A stretch of DNA of 64,000 nucleotides from Planctomycetota bacterium (lineage in GTDB: Bacteria > Planctomycetota > UBA1135 > UBA2386). Location of the stretch: positions 558,001-622,000 of the forward strand of contig JACKHZ010000008.1 in NCBI GenBank assembly GCA_020638735.1. Direction: 5' to 3'. Position 1 is the first letter of the stretch; each line of letters starts with the position of its first letter. Positions 1-7,674 of this stretch are shown in pieces. Position numbers and translations under genes: made by a program. The notes under the pieces are model-generated. The model did not search any database. It was given only the letters and a program-made list of their open reading frames with translations, and was not told the DNA's origin.

Positions 1-204
1 GAACACCTCGCGGCTCTCACCTTCGAAGCGCTGCTCGTACTTGGCGACGTCGAGGTCCGGGTCGAGGAAGTCCTTGTTGATGCCCGGCTTGACGCTCTCG
101 GTCTCGGTCGTGGCGATCGCCGCGTCGGCCTGCGGCGCGGGGGCGCCTTCGCAGCCGAACCAGGTGAGGGCGAGCAGAGCGAACGGCAGGCGACGCAGCG
201 TCAT
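1..204 (-). CDS. Lipoprotein, N-terminal part only (possible secreted methyltransferase)
   Basis: The gene reads leftwards out of the window, so only the first 68 codons are visible. It opens with a short signal peptide ending in the lipobox-like LTWFGC (Cys18), which suggests a lipid-anchored protein facing the periplasm. The visible mature part ends in DVAKYEQRFEGESREVF. From memory this resembles the stretch just before the SAM-binding core of secreted class I methyltransferases in planctomycetes, but the core itself lies outside the window, so the function is a guess. The start is the only ATG that leaves a complete signal peptide; GATGAT lies six bases upstream, close to the -10 pattern seen elsewhere here. 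Confidence 0.6.
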   Translation of the reverse strand, partial: MTLRRLPFALLALTWFGCEGAPAPQADAAIATTETESVKPGINKDFLDPDLDVAKYEQRFEGESREVF

Positions 205-279
205 GCGCGGATCATCCGCTCGGGCCCGTGGCACGGGCAACTGCGAACTTCGCGCGGCCAAGCCGCACCGCGCACGAGC

Positions 280-405
280 TCAGCGACGCTGCTCGGCGGG
301 CAGGTTGTCGACGATCTCGAGCGTCGGCAGCGCCTTCTGCAGCACGGCGAGGCCCTCTTGCGTCGCCGAGGTGTAGGAGATGTCGAGGCGCTGCAGCAAG
401 CGCAT
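280..405 (-). pseudogene. Orphan leucine-rich-repeat fragment (41 codons)
   Basis: A 41-codon frame reads MRLLQRLDISYTSATQEGL and continues into VLQKALPTLEIV before stopping. This is the spacing of one and a half planctomycete-type LRR units (LxxLDISxTxxTxxGLxxLxxALPxLxI). A stop codon closes the frame upstream (454-456), and no further repeat can be read in the other frames, so it looks like the surviving C-terminal end of a larger LRR gene. It could also be a genuine small protein: AAGGG sits about nine bases before the ATG. It lies between the leftward lipoprotein gene and the divergent secreted protein starting at 491. Confidence 0.35.
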
Positions 406-490
406 GCGTTCGCCCTTTCGCCCGGGCGCAGGTCGGACACGGAATCGACCCCGTCACAACAGGCGGCGGTCGAGCCCGTTGTGCTGCGTG

Positions 491-1747
491 ATGACGGCTC
501 CCCGCTTCGCTCTCGCCCTCGCCCTCACCCCCGCGCTGATCGCCTCGCTGCCCGGCCAGTTCGTGCCGCGGCTGCCGCGACTCACCCCCACCCAGCAGCA
601 GTCCGGCGCGCAGGCCCAGGCCCCCGCCCAGCAGCCCGCCCCCACCGAGCTGCCGGCGTGGATGCAGGCCGGCACGCGGGTGACCTACTACACCGGCAGC
701 GCGACGCTGCACGGCGTGCGCACGCAGCTGGTGCCGGGCGACGACGGCAGCTGGGTCGACAGCCAGGGCCGCCGCTACCGCGAACAGGATCTGCCCAACA
801 GCGCCGGCGCCGGCTACACGCAGTACGAGTTCGCGCAGGTCGCTGCCGATCGCATCGCCGTCAACCAGACGCTCTACATCTTCGCCGACACGGGCATGCG
901 CAACGTCACGCGCGCCGGCAGCGAAGCGTTCTTCGGGGACCGCAACGGCCTCAGCGACGTCTGGCTGCCGCCGACGAAGCTGCGCGCGCTGCTCGAGCAG
1001 GGCGCGCTCGGCGTGCGCCGCGCACCCTGTCAACTCGACGGTCGCACCTTCGACGCGGTCGTCACCGAGGTGCGCGGCTCGAGCGGCTACACGCGCTACA
1101 CCTACGACCTCGACAGCGGCCTGATGCTGTCGTTCTCGAGCAGTTCGACGGGCGCGTCGGTGGTGACCACCAACGGCGACACCGCGAGCCGCGGCGCCGG
1201 CGCGACGACGATCGCCACTGCGCAGCTGCGCTCGGTGCGCCAGCTGCAGCTGCCGTGGACCGGGCAGCGCGCGCCCCAGTGGCTGCAGCAGGGCCAGCAG
1301 CTGACCTGGACCGGCAGCTACCGCAACAGCATCACCGAAGGCACCCTCGCGCCGTGGCGCATCGACGGCCGGCAGACGATCCGGCAGGCCGTCGACGGCG
1401 GCGGCACCGCGCTGTTCGAGACCTGGCTCGACTACGGCAACGGTCAGGGCCAGCAGGGCCGCTCGCAACGCGCATTCGGTCCCGGCGCGTTCGCCAACTT
1501 CTACCTCGACCCGAGCTCCGTGGGCGGCCTGTCGGCGGGCCAGGTGCTCGACCGCGACCCGGTCACCGGCTGGCAGATCGTGTTCGCCGGCAGCGACGGC
1601 CGCACCGCGACCATCCAGGAGGTCGGCACGCACGACCAGCAGAGCTACGTCTACTCGCTCGAGAACGGCATGCTGCTGCGCACCACGCAGCAGCAGCGGC
1701 AGGGCCCGGCGGTGATCACGATCGACCTGCAGCTCGTGCAGCAGTGA
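491..1747 (+). CDS. Secreted protein with an internally duplicated domain, function unknown
   Basis: The 418-residue protein starts with a typical signal peptide (MTAPRFALALALTPALIASL, then PGQ) followed by a Q/P-rich linker. I do not recognise the family. The mature part consists of two similar halves. WMQAGTRVTYYTGSATL in the first matches WLQQGQQLTWTGSYRNS in the second. DVWLPPTKL matches NFYLDPSSV, and YTYDLDSGLMLSFSS matches YVYSLENGMLLRTT. Each half looks like an all-beta domain of about 180 residues. In-frame codons run further upstream, but the ATG at 491 is the one that begins the signal peptide. No catalytic motif is visible. Confidence 0.8.
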   Translation: MTAPRFALALALTPALIASLPGQFVPRLPRLTPTQQQSGAQAQAPAQQPAPTELPAWMQAGTRVTYYTGSATLHGVRTQLVPGDDGSWVDSQGRRYREQDLPNSAGAGYTQYEFAQVAADRIAVNQTLYIFADTGMRNVTRAGSEAFFGDRNGLSDVWLPPTKLRALLEQGALGVRRAPCQLDGRTFDAVVTEVRGSSGYTRYTYDLDSGLMLSFSSSSTGASVVTTNGDTASRGAGATTIATAQLRSVRQLQLPWTGQRAPQWLQQGQQLTWTGSYRNSITEGTLAPWRIDGRQTIRQAVDGGGTALFETWLDYGNGQGQQGRSQRAFGPGAFANFYLDPSSVGGLSAGQVLDRDPVTGWQIVFAGSDGRTATIQEVGTHDQQSYVYSLENGMLLRTTQQQRQGPAVITIDLQLVQQ

Positions 1748-1802
1748 CAAGACACGGCCGCCGATGCGCCGACCAGCCCGTTGGCCCGGCCGCGCCGCGC
1801 GT

Positions 1803-1817
1803 TACCCTGCGCCCATG
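1803..1817 (+). promoter_or_regulatory. Leaderless-type -10 box of the SDR gene
   Basis: TACCCT (1803-1808) is followed by six bases and then ATG (1815). A possible -35 TTGGCC lies sixteen bases further upstream. There is no Shine-Dalgarno sequence, so transcription probably starts at or next to the ATG. Confidence 0.55.
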
Positions 1818-2552
1818 AGCCGCCACGTCGTCGTCACCGGTGCCAGCTCCGGCATCGGCGCAGCCATCGCCCGTCACTTCGCCCGGAAGGGCGACCGTCT
1901 GTCGCTCGGCGCCCGCCGCACCGAGCGCTTGCCCGAGGTCGCGCCCAGCGCGTTCTGCCACCAGCTCGACGTCTGCGACGCGGCGAGCGTCGAGCGCTTC
2001 GTCGCTGCGACCATCGCCAAGAACGGCCCGATCGACGTGCTGGTCAACAACGCCGGCCTCGCGCGCGGCACCGAGCAGATCGCCACCGGCGAAGGCGTGG
2101 CGTGGCGCGAGATGATCGAGACCAACGTGCTCGGCCTGCTCGAGGTGACGCGCCGCGTGCTGCCGCACATGATCGACAACGGCGGCGGCCACGTCGTCGT
2201 GATCGGCTCGATCGCCGGCCACAAGGCCTACGTCGGCGGCGGCGTCTACTGCGGCAGCAAGCGCGCGCTGCAGCCGATCTGCGAGGCGATCCGCATGGAG
2301 ACGCTCGGCAAGAACGTGCGCGTCACCAGCGTCGATCCGGGCATGGTCGACACCGAGTTCTCGGTGGTGCGCTTCTCCGGCGACAAGGAGCGGGCCGAGA
2401 AGGTTTACGCCGGCACCCGCCCGCTGGTGGCCGACGACGTCGCCGAGTGCGTGCTGTTCGCCGTCGACCGTCCGGCGCACGTCAACCTCGACACGATCGT
2501 CGTCATGCCGACCGACCAGGCCAACCCGCAGATGGTGCACCGCACCAACTGA
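1815..2552 (+). CDS. Short-chain dehydrogenase/reductase (YdfG-like)
   Basis: This 245-residue classical SDR carries the nucleotide-binding glycine motif TGASSGIG (residues 7-14), the NNAG motif, a catalytic serine in VIGSIAG and the active-site YxxxK in YCGSKRAL. The C-terminal part (DPGMVDTEFSVVRFSGD, then HVNLDTIVVMPTDQ) matches the YdfG group of NADP-dependent 3-hydroxy acid / serine dehydrogenases, which includes malonic semialdehyde reductase. It should therefore oxidise or reduce a small 3-hydroxy acid in the cytoplasm; the exact substrate cannot be read from sequence. The start at 1815 begins directly at the SDR beta-strand and fits the -10 box six bases upstream. Confidence 0.88.
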   Translation: MSRHVVVTGASSGIGAAIARHFARKGDRLSLGARRTERLPEVAPSAFCHQLDVCDAASVERFVAATIAKNGPIDVLVNNAGLARGTEQIATGEGVAWREMIETNVLGLLEVTRRVLPHMIDNGGGHVVVIGSIAGHKAYVGGGVYCGSKRALQPICEAIRMETLGKNVRVTSVDPGMVDTEFSVVRFSGDKERAEKVYAGTRPLVADDVAECVLFAVDRPAHVNLDTIVVMPTDQANPQMVHRTN

Positions 2553-2571
2553 CGTCGGCGCGCGGCGGCCG

Positions 2572-3840
2572 CTACTTGCCCGACGCCGGCGCTTCCTTGC
2601 CGGCGGCCTCGGCGGGAGCAAACGCGAACGGTCGCGGCAAGCCGGGCATGTGCATGACGAGCAGCGCCATCGCCGTGCCGTAGCCCGCCGAGCGCGGGAA
2701 CTGACGATCGTTCCACGTGCCGTCAGCTTCGCGCGACCGCGCCAGCAGCGCCCGCAGCCGCGAGCGGTAATCGGCGCGCTGTGCTTCGTCGTCGAGCATC
2801 TCGATCGCCTGCGCGCAGTAGACGTGGCCGAACAGGAAGTAGTACGGCGCGATGTCGTACGGCGGGATGTGCGTGCCGGTGCGGCTCTTGCGCACCGCGA
2901 GGTCGTCCCAGTGGGCGAAGAACAGCTCGATCGCCTTCTGCAGCCGCGCCTTGTCGCCGCGCCCGGCGAGCATCAGCGTCGTCTCGCACGCGGTGGCGCG
3001 CGCGGCGGCGCTCGGCGTCTTGTCCATCATGCCGAGGCCCTCGTCGGCGACGTCGTTGCGCGACTCGAGCGGCGCGCCGTAGGCGTAGCCGCCTTCCTTC
3101 GAACGCGCGCGCTCGAGCGCGTCGAGCGCCTGTTGCACGACCTGCTCGTCGACTTCGTAGCCGCGCGCCTTGGCGTGGAACAGCGCCTGCAGCGCCGGCG
3201 CGGTCATGAAGGTCGACGCCGTGTTGCGCGGGTCCAGGTAGCCCCGTCGCCGCGAGTAGTTCCAGCCCCCCGCCTGCGGGATCGCCGAGCCGCACAAGAT
3301 CTTCACCAGCCAACCGGTCCTGTCGGCGACCCGATCGGCGAGCGCCTTCGGTACCAAGCCGTGGTCTTGCAGCTGCAGGAAGCAGGTCAGCGCGTAGATG
3401 TGGCCCCAGCCGCGCACGTCGTAGGTGCCCTCGAAACCCTCCGTCATGCGCTGGTTCTCGAGCGTGTCGAGCACGAACGTCAGCCCGCGCGTCACCGCCG
3501 CCTTGCGATCCGCGTCGGCGCGGTAGCCGGGAGCAGCGACCATGCCGAGGATCCCGATCGCGGTGCCGCCGACGCGATAGCCGACCGGCAGCTGGCCGCG
3601 GTCCTCGCGGTAGACACCCTCGTAGGGCCACTGCTCGTCGTCGCCTTCCTGCAGCCGCAGCATGCCGGCGATCGCCGCAGCGGTCGCCGCGTCGACGTCG
3701 AGCGGCTTGCCGTCGGCGACCGGGAACTCGGTGAAGATCGTCGGCGCGTAGCCGTCGGCGGGCGCGGGCGCCTTCTTCTCCTGCTGCGCCGGGAGCAGCG
3801 CGGCCAGCAAGAACGACGCGAGGACGAACGGGTGATGCAT
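2572..3840 (-). CDS. Secreted terpenoid-cyclase/prenyltransferase-like toroid protein
   Basis: The 422-residue protein has a signal peptide (MHHPFVLASFLLAALLPAQQ) and then repeated helical units of the alpha/alpha-toroid type found in squalene cyclases and prenyltransferase beta subunits. Typical units are GYRVGGTAIGILGM, GGWNYSRRRGYLDPRNTAST and GTWNDRQFPRSAGYGTAMAL. The DxDD motif of squalene-hopene cyclases is absent, so this is unlikely to be a true cyclase. Such secreted toroid proteins are common and uncharacterised in planctomycetes. It converges on the SDR gene with a 19-base gap. Confidence 0.78.
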   Translation of the reverse strand: MHHPFVLASFLLAALLPAQQEKKAPAPADGYAPTIFTEFPVADGKPLDVDAATAAAIAGMLRLQEGDDEQWPYEGVYREDRGQLPVGYRVGGTAIGILGMVAAPGYRADADRKAAVTRGLTFVLDTLENQRMTEGFEGTYDVRGWGHIYALTCFLQLQDHGLVPKALADRVADRTGWLVKILCGSAIPQAGGWNYSRRRGYLDPRNTASTFMTAPALQALFHAKARGYEVDEQVVQQALDALERARSKEGGYAYGAPLESRNDVADEGLGMMDKTPSAAARATACETTLMLAGRGDKARLQKAIELFFAHWDDLAVRKSRTGTHIPPYDIAPYYFLFGHVYCAQAIEMLDDEAQRADYRSRLRALLARSREADGTWNDRQFPRSAGYGTAMALLVMHMPGLPRPFAFAPAEAAGKEAPASGK

Positions 3841-3851
3841 GCTCTACCTCC
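3841..3851 (-). promoter_or_regulatory. Strong Shine-Dalgarno site of the toroid-protein gene
   Basis: On the minus strand GGAGGT (3851-3846) lies five bases before the ATG at 3840. This is one of the few canonical ribosome-binding sites in the window and it fixes the start. Confidence 0.6.
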
Positions 3852-3901
3852 GGGGGCTCGACGGGGTCAGGCCCAGCATCGCCCACCCGGGGCGCCTTGG
3901 G

Positions 3902-3917
3902 TAGCCTCACGGTCATG
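3902..3917 (+). promoter_or_regulatory. Leaderless-type -10 box of the DUF4384-like gene
   Basis: TAGCCT (3902-3907) is followed by seven bases and ATG (3915). No Shine-Dalgarno sequence is present. Confidence 0.5.
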
Positions 3918-4667
3918 AACGCGCGCCGCATCGTGCTGCCCCTGATCGTGATGACCACCGCGGTGGCGATCTGGTGGTTCTCCCCGACGGTGCGCGACGA
4001 TGTTCCGGTGGCCACGTGGCGGCTCGGCGGCGAATCCGACTTCCGGCAGCCGGGCAACTACGAGCGGACCCCGGCCGGCACCGCGCTGCGGCTGTCGTTC
4101 CACGCCGGCGCCGCGCGGCACGTCTACGTGCTCAGCCGCAGCGACGAGGACGGCACGCTGTTGATGTTCCCGTCGCCCGACGTGAAGAGCGATCAGCACA
4201 ACCCGCTGCCGGCAGGTCGCAGCGTGCTGCCAGGGCAACGCGACGGCGCCTCGCTGGCGTGGAAGACGCGACCGGACATCCCCGGCACCACCTGCTACGT
4301 GGTCGTCGCTGCCGCCCAGCCGATCGCCGAGCTCGAACAGCTGCTGCCGCGCCTGCGCCGCTGGACCAACTCGGCGCTGACCTCGGGCACGATGGAGACC
4401 ACCCAACCGCAGGACGGCGAGGTGCTCGGCAAGGCGCGCACACCGTGGCCGTCGGCCTTGCTGCAGCGCGCCGCCGAGCGCGCGAAGCTCGAGACGCTGG
4501 TCAACGGGCCGCTGCACGACGACGAGCTCCTGCCGCAGGTCTGGAGCAGCGCCTTCTACCTGACCGAGGAGCGCAGCGACCAGCCGAAGGCGCTGGAGCC
4601 GGGCAAGCCGATCCCCGGCGTGCCGATCCCGATCACGCCGGTGCCCGCGCCGGGCGGCGGCAAGTAG
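3915..4667 (+). CDS. Membrane-anchored DUF4384-like protein
   Basis: The protein has 250 residues. Residues 5-23 (RIVLPLIVMTTAVAIWWF) form an N-terminal membrane anchor or signal, with the rest outside the cytoplasm. The segment RHVYVLSRSDEDGTLLMFPS followed by an NPLPAGRSVLPG turn matches the pattern of DUF4384 domains, which bind or present ligands at the cell surface. A second half (about residues 110-200) is helical, and the C-terminus is a proline-rich tail. Its ligand is unknown. The ATG at 3915 fits the upstream -10 box. It ends four bases before the stop of the convergent gmhA. Confidence 0.7.
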   Translation: MNARRIVLPLIVMTTAVAIWWFSPTVRDDVPVATWRLGGESDFRQPGNYERTPAGTALRLSFHAGAARHVYVLSRSDEDGTLLMFPSPDVKSDQHNPLPAGRSVLPGQRDGASLAWKTRPDIPGTTCYVVVAAAQPIAELEQLLPRLRRWTNSALTSGTMETTQPQDGEVLGKARTPWPSALLQRAAERAKLETLVNGPLHDDELLPQVWSSAFYLTEERSDQPKALEPGKPIPGVPIPITPVPAPGGGK

Positions 4668-4671
4668 CGCG

Positions 4672-5241
4672 TCACATCGCGTCTTCGACGGCCGCGCAGA
4701 CGACGTGCACGCAGACCAGGTGGCACTCCTGGATGCGCGCCGTGTTGCCGGACGGCACCAGCACGGCGACGTCGGCGTGCGCGAGCGCCGCGCCGCGCTT
4801 CTCGCCGCACAGCAGCGCGGTGCGCAGCCCCATCGCCTTGGCCTTCTGCAGCGCGGCGACGACGTTCTTGCTGCCGCCGGACGTGGTGATGCCGACCAGC
4901 AGGTCGCCCGACCGGCCGATCGCCTCGACCTCGCGTGCGAACACCTGCTCGTAGCCGGCGTCGTTGCCGATCGCCGTCAGCGACGGCACCTGATGACCGA
5001 GCGCGATCGACGCGTAGCCGGGACGGTCCTTCTTCTCGAACCAGCCGACCAGCTCGCCGGCCGCGTGCGCGGCGTCACACGAACTGCCGCCGTTGCCGCA
5101 CCAGAGGACCTTGCCGCCGGCCTGCAGCGTCGCGATGGCCGCTTCACACAGCTGCTGCAGCGCGGGCACGCACTCGGTGAGGAACCGCTGCTTGGTGGCG
5201 ATGCTGTCGGCGACGGTGCTGCGGATCTTCTCGGCGCTCAT
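4672..5241 (-). CDS. gmhA: Phosphoheptose isomerase (sedoheptulose 7-phosphate isomerase)
   Basis: At 189 residues it is the usual length for GmhA, which converts sedoheptulose 7-phosphate to D-glycero-D-manno-heptose 7-phosphate, the first step towards ADP-heptose for the LPS core. The SIS-fold signature is clear: GGKVLWCGNGGSSCDAAHAA, then AGELVGWFEKKDRPGYASIAL, GNDAGYEQVF and DLLVGITTSGGSKNV. The start MSAEKIRSTV gives the normal N-terminal helix; in-frame codons further upstream are shadow sequence. It is the last gene of a leftward run behind an aminotransferase (37-base gap), but it also has its own candidate promoter. A waaG-type glucosyltransferase at 57 kb fits the same pathway. Confidence 0.93.
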   Translation of the reverse strand: MSAEKIRSTVADSIATKQRFLTECVPALQQLCEAAIATLQAGGKVLWCGNGGSSCDAAHAAGELVGWFEKKDRPGYASIALGHQVPSLTAIGNDAGYEQVFAREVEAIGRSGDLLVGITTSGGSKNVVAALQKAKAMGLRTALLCGEKRGAALAHADVAVLVPSGNTARIQECHLVCVHVVCAAVEDAM

Positions 5242-5267
5242 GTTCGGGCGGAGCAAGATACCCGAAC
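5242..5267 (-). promoter_or_regulatory. gmhA promoter inside an inverted repeat
   Basis: On the minus strand a perfect 7-bp inverted repeat (GTTCGGG / CCCGAAC) encloses TATCTT (5260-5255), a good -10 box thirteen bases before the gmhA ATG. The right arm ends directly at the start codon. This could be an operator or an mRNA hairpin controlling gmhA apart from the upstream aminotransferase. Inferred from sequence only. Confidence 0.4.
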
Positions 5268-5278
5268 CCCTGCCGCCG

Positions 5279-6427
5279 TCACACTGCGCGGGCGGCGGCC
5301 AGCGCTCCGGCGACGTCGGCCGGGCGCCCCTGCGCGGCGAGCGCGTCGCCGAACGCCGCCAGCGCGCGCAGCACGTTGGCCGGCTGGGCGCCATGCCCCA
5401 TCAGGCCGACGCGAAAGACCTTGCCCGCCAGCGGGCCGAGGCCACCGCCGACCTCGATCCGATGCGCCTGACGGAGGTGGCCGCGGAAGGCCTTGTCGTC
5501 GATGCCATCGGGGTAGCGCACCGTGGTCAGCATCGGCGTGGCGTGGGAGACGGGCACGAGCGGCTTCAGGCCCAGCACCTCGAGCCCCTGCCGCAGCGAC
5601 GCGGCGACCGCCCGGTGCCGGGCTTCCCGCGCGACCATGCCCTCGGCCTCGAGCTCGTCGAGCGCCGCTTCGAGCGCGTAGAGCATGCTGATCGGGGCCG
5701 TGTAGTGGTAGGCGCGGTCGGGTCCGAAGTACCCGGTCAACAAGCGGGTGTCGAAGTAGAACGGCACCGGCGCGCGGCGCGCGGCGACGCGGGCGAGCGC
5801 CCGCTCGCCGAACGTGACCGGCGCCAGGCCCGGCGGGGCCGACAGGCACTTCTGCGTCCCGCAGAACGCCGCGTCGACGCCGAGCGCGTCGAAGTCGAGC
5901 GCGACGCCGCCGATCGAGGTCACGCAGTCCACCAGCAGCAGCGCGTCGGCGCTGCGCGCGGCGGCGGCGAACGGGCGCAGGTCGCTCAACACGCCGGTGC
6001 TGGTCTCGGCGTGCACGACGACGCAGGCGCGGGTCGGCCCACCGGCGATCGCAGCGGCGAAGGCGTCCGGGTCGAGCGACGCGCCGAACTCGGCGGCGAC
6101 GACGACGGCATCGCCGCCGGCGCGCCGCACCGCCTCGGCGAAGCGCTGGCCGAAGACCCCGTGCACGCCGACCACCACGCGATCCCCCGGCTCGACGAGA
6201 TTGGCGACGAGCGCCTCCATGCCCGCCGTGCCGGTGCCGGCGAGCGGCAGCGTCAGTGGGTTGTTGGTGCCGAACAGCCGCCGGAGTCCGACCTGGATGC
6301 GGTCCAGGATCGGCGTGAACTGGGGGTCGAGATGTCCGAGCAGCGGTCGCGACTGGGCGCGCTGCACCGCGGCGCTGGTCGGCGATGGGCCAGGGCCGAG
6401 CAGCAGCACTTCGTCGATCGACCTCAT
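5279..6427 (-). CDS. Class V aminotransferase, alanine-glyoxylate/serine-pyruvate type
   Basis: The 382-residue protein is a PLP-dependent fold-type I enzyme of the AGXT / serine-glyoxylate aminotransferase group. It opens with the family hallmark LLGPGPSPTSAAVQRA. It carries the substrate/PLP loop GTGTAGMEALVANL, the PLP aspartate in LLLVDCVTSIGG and the Schiff-base lysine in FCGTQKCLSAPPG. A C-terminal RVGLMGHGAQPANV is also typical. It should transfer an amino group between alanine or serine and glyoxylate or pyruvate. It starts eight bases after the end of the SirB2-like gene and is followed by gmhA. Confidence 0.88.
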   Translation of the reverse strand: MRSIDEVLLLGPGPSPTSAAVQRAQSRPLLGHLDPQFTPILDRIQVGLRRLFGTNNPLTLPLAGTGTAGMEALVANLVEPGDRVVVGVHGVFGQRFAEAVRRAGGDAVVVAAEFGASLDPDAFAAAIAGGPTRACVVVHAETSTGVLSDLRPFAAAARSADALLLVDCVTSIGGVALDFDALGVDAAFCGTQKCLSAPPGLAPVTFGERALARVAARRAPVPFYFDTRLLTGYFGPDRAYHYTAPISMLYALEAALDELEAEGMVAREARHRAVAASLRQGLEVLGLKPLVPVSHATPMLTTVRYPDGIDDKAFRGHLRQAHRIEVGGGLGPLAGKVFRVGLMGHGAQPANVLRALAAFGDALAAQGRPADVAGALAAARAV

Positions 6428-6434
6428 GGGGCGA

Positions 6435-6779
6435 TCAGAACGGCTTGGCCTGCACCAGCCAGACGGCCGCGCCGCCGATGCCGAGCGTCAGCAGGAACGC
6501 GACCGCGGTCGGCAGCACGCCCTTGCGGACGAGCACCGGCAGCGCGCCCAGCAGCAGCCAGCAGCCGATCTTGGCGATCATCCAGTTGGGCCAGCCCATC
6601 GAGGCCTTGTGGGCGTAGCCGATGCCGGCGACGAGCATGACCAGCAGGCCGATGCCGTGCAGGATCATGAACAGCTTGGCGCCGTCCTTCTTGCCCAGGG
6701 CGAGCACGCCGCCGAGGCCAAGGAAAAGGCACAGGACACCGATGACGTGAAGCAGCTTGTAGGTTTCCGCGGAGAGCAT
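6435..6779 (-). CDS. Small integral membrane protein, SirB2-like
   Basis: The protein has 114 residues and four predicted membrane helices: about residues 7-28, 36-56, 67-87 and 92-108. The opening YKLLHVIGVLCLFLGLGG and the central KLFMILHGIGLLVMLVAG, with histidines inside helices, resemble SirB2-like small membrane proteins, whose biochemical role is not established. CATAAT lies eight bases before the ATG, a near-consensus -10 box that would give a leaderless transcript. It probably leads the run SirB2-like / aminotransferase / gmhA. Confidence 0.7.
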   Translation of the reverse strand: MLSAETYKLLHVIGVLCLFLGLGGVLALGKKDGAKLFMILHGIGLLVMLVAGIGYAHKASMGWPNWMIAKIGCWLLLGALPVLVRKGVLPTAVAFLLTLGIGGAAVWLVQAKPF

Positions 6780-6793
6780 CGGCGGCGATTATG
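6777..6793 (-). promoter_or_regulatory. -10 box (CATAAT) of the SirB2-like gene
   Basis: On the minus strand CATAAT (6793-6788) is followed by eight bases and ATG (6779). It differs from TATAAT at one base and fits the short-spacing pattern seen across the window. Confidence 0.5.
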
Positions 6794-7630
6794 GACCGCG
6801 TCGCCGCGCGCCATCAGCGCATTCCGACTTCTTCACGCGTGACCGCTCAACCACTGCACCCCGTGCTGCGCTCGCTCGCCGAGGCGCCCGGCCCCCGTCC
6901 GCTGGTCGCCGCCCACCGCGGCGACAGCCGCCACCATCCGGAGAACACCCTGTCCGCGTTTCGCGCCGCGACCTCGCTCGGTGTCGCAGTGCAGGAGTTC
7001 GACGTGCGGCAGCTGCGCTGCGGCGCGCTCGTCTGCGTGCACGACGCGACCTTCGACCGCACCAGCGACAGCGCCGCGCGGCTCGGGCCGGGCGCGCTGG
7101 TCGACCAGCTCGACCTGTCGACGGCGCGCACCCTGGACGTCGGCGCCTGGTTCAGCGCGGCGCACACCGGCGAACGGGTCGCGACCCTCGCCGAGGCGCT
7201 TGCCGCGATGCTGCCGACGACCGTGCCGTTGATCGAACACAAGGCGGGCGCGCCCGAGGCATTCGTCGCCGAGCTGCGGCGGCTCGACGTGGCCGAGCGC
7301 TGCATCGTGCAGTCGTTCGACTGGCGCTTCGTCGCCGCCGTGCACGCACTCGCACCGGAGATCGCGCTCGGAGCGCTGGGCCCCAACCCGGCGATGCCCG
7401 TCCCGGATGAGCACGCGATGCGCACGGCGACAGCGTGCGGCGCCGGGCTGGTGCACTGGCAGGCGAACGCCCTGTCCGCGGCGAACGTGGCGGCCGCGCA
7501 CTCGCGCGGCCTGCTCGTCTGCAGCTATACGACCGACGACGAACTCGGCTGGCGAGGGGGACGCGCGCTGGGCATCGACGTCATGTGCACCAACCATCCC
7601 GGCGGGATGCTGCGCTCGCAGCGAAGCTGA
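6791..7630 (+). CDS. Glycerophosphodiester phosphodiesterase
   Basis: This is a 279-residue GDPD-family TIM barrel that hydrolyses glycerophosphodiesters to glycerol 3-phosphate and an alcohol. The catalytic hallmark AAHRGDSRHHPENT (first catalytic His and the Arg) is followed by the metal ligands in QEFDVRQLRCGALVCVHD (E-x-D, then the second catalytic His). Later strands include PLIEHKAG, IVQSFDW and a C-terminal GIDVMCTNHP. No signal peptide is evident, so it should act in the cytoplasm. The start could be the ATG at 6791 or the GTG at 6839, which gives VTAQPLHPVL; the earlier one is given here. Confidence 0.88.
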   Translation: MDRVAARHQRIPTSSRVTAQPLHPVLRSLAEAPGPRPLVAAHRGDSRHHPENTLSAFRAATSLGVAVQEFDVRQLRCGALVCVHDATFDRTSDSAARLGPGALVDQLDLSTARTLDVGAWFSAAHTGERVATLAEALAAMLPTTVPLIEHKAGAPEAFVAELRRLDVAERCIVQSFDWRFVAAVHALAPEIALGALGPNPAMPVPDEHAMRTATACGAGLVHWQANALSAANVAAAHSRGLLVCSYTTDDELGWRGGRALGIDVMCTNHPGGMLRSQRS

Positions 7631-7660
7631 GCCTCGCGCAGCACCGCTCACGAGCGCAGC
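7609..7660. terminator. Candidate hairpin at a convergent gene end
   Basis: A perfect 10-bp inverted repeat, GCTGCGCTCG (7609-7618) and CGAGCGCAGC (7651-7660), brackets the stop codon of the phosphodiesterase gene and the gap before the convergent secreted-protein gene. No T-rich tail follows. Confidence 0.35.
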
Positions 7661-7674
7661 TGCGATCCGCGGCG

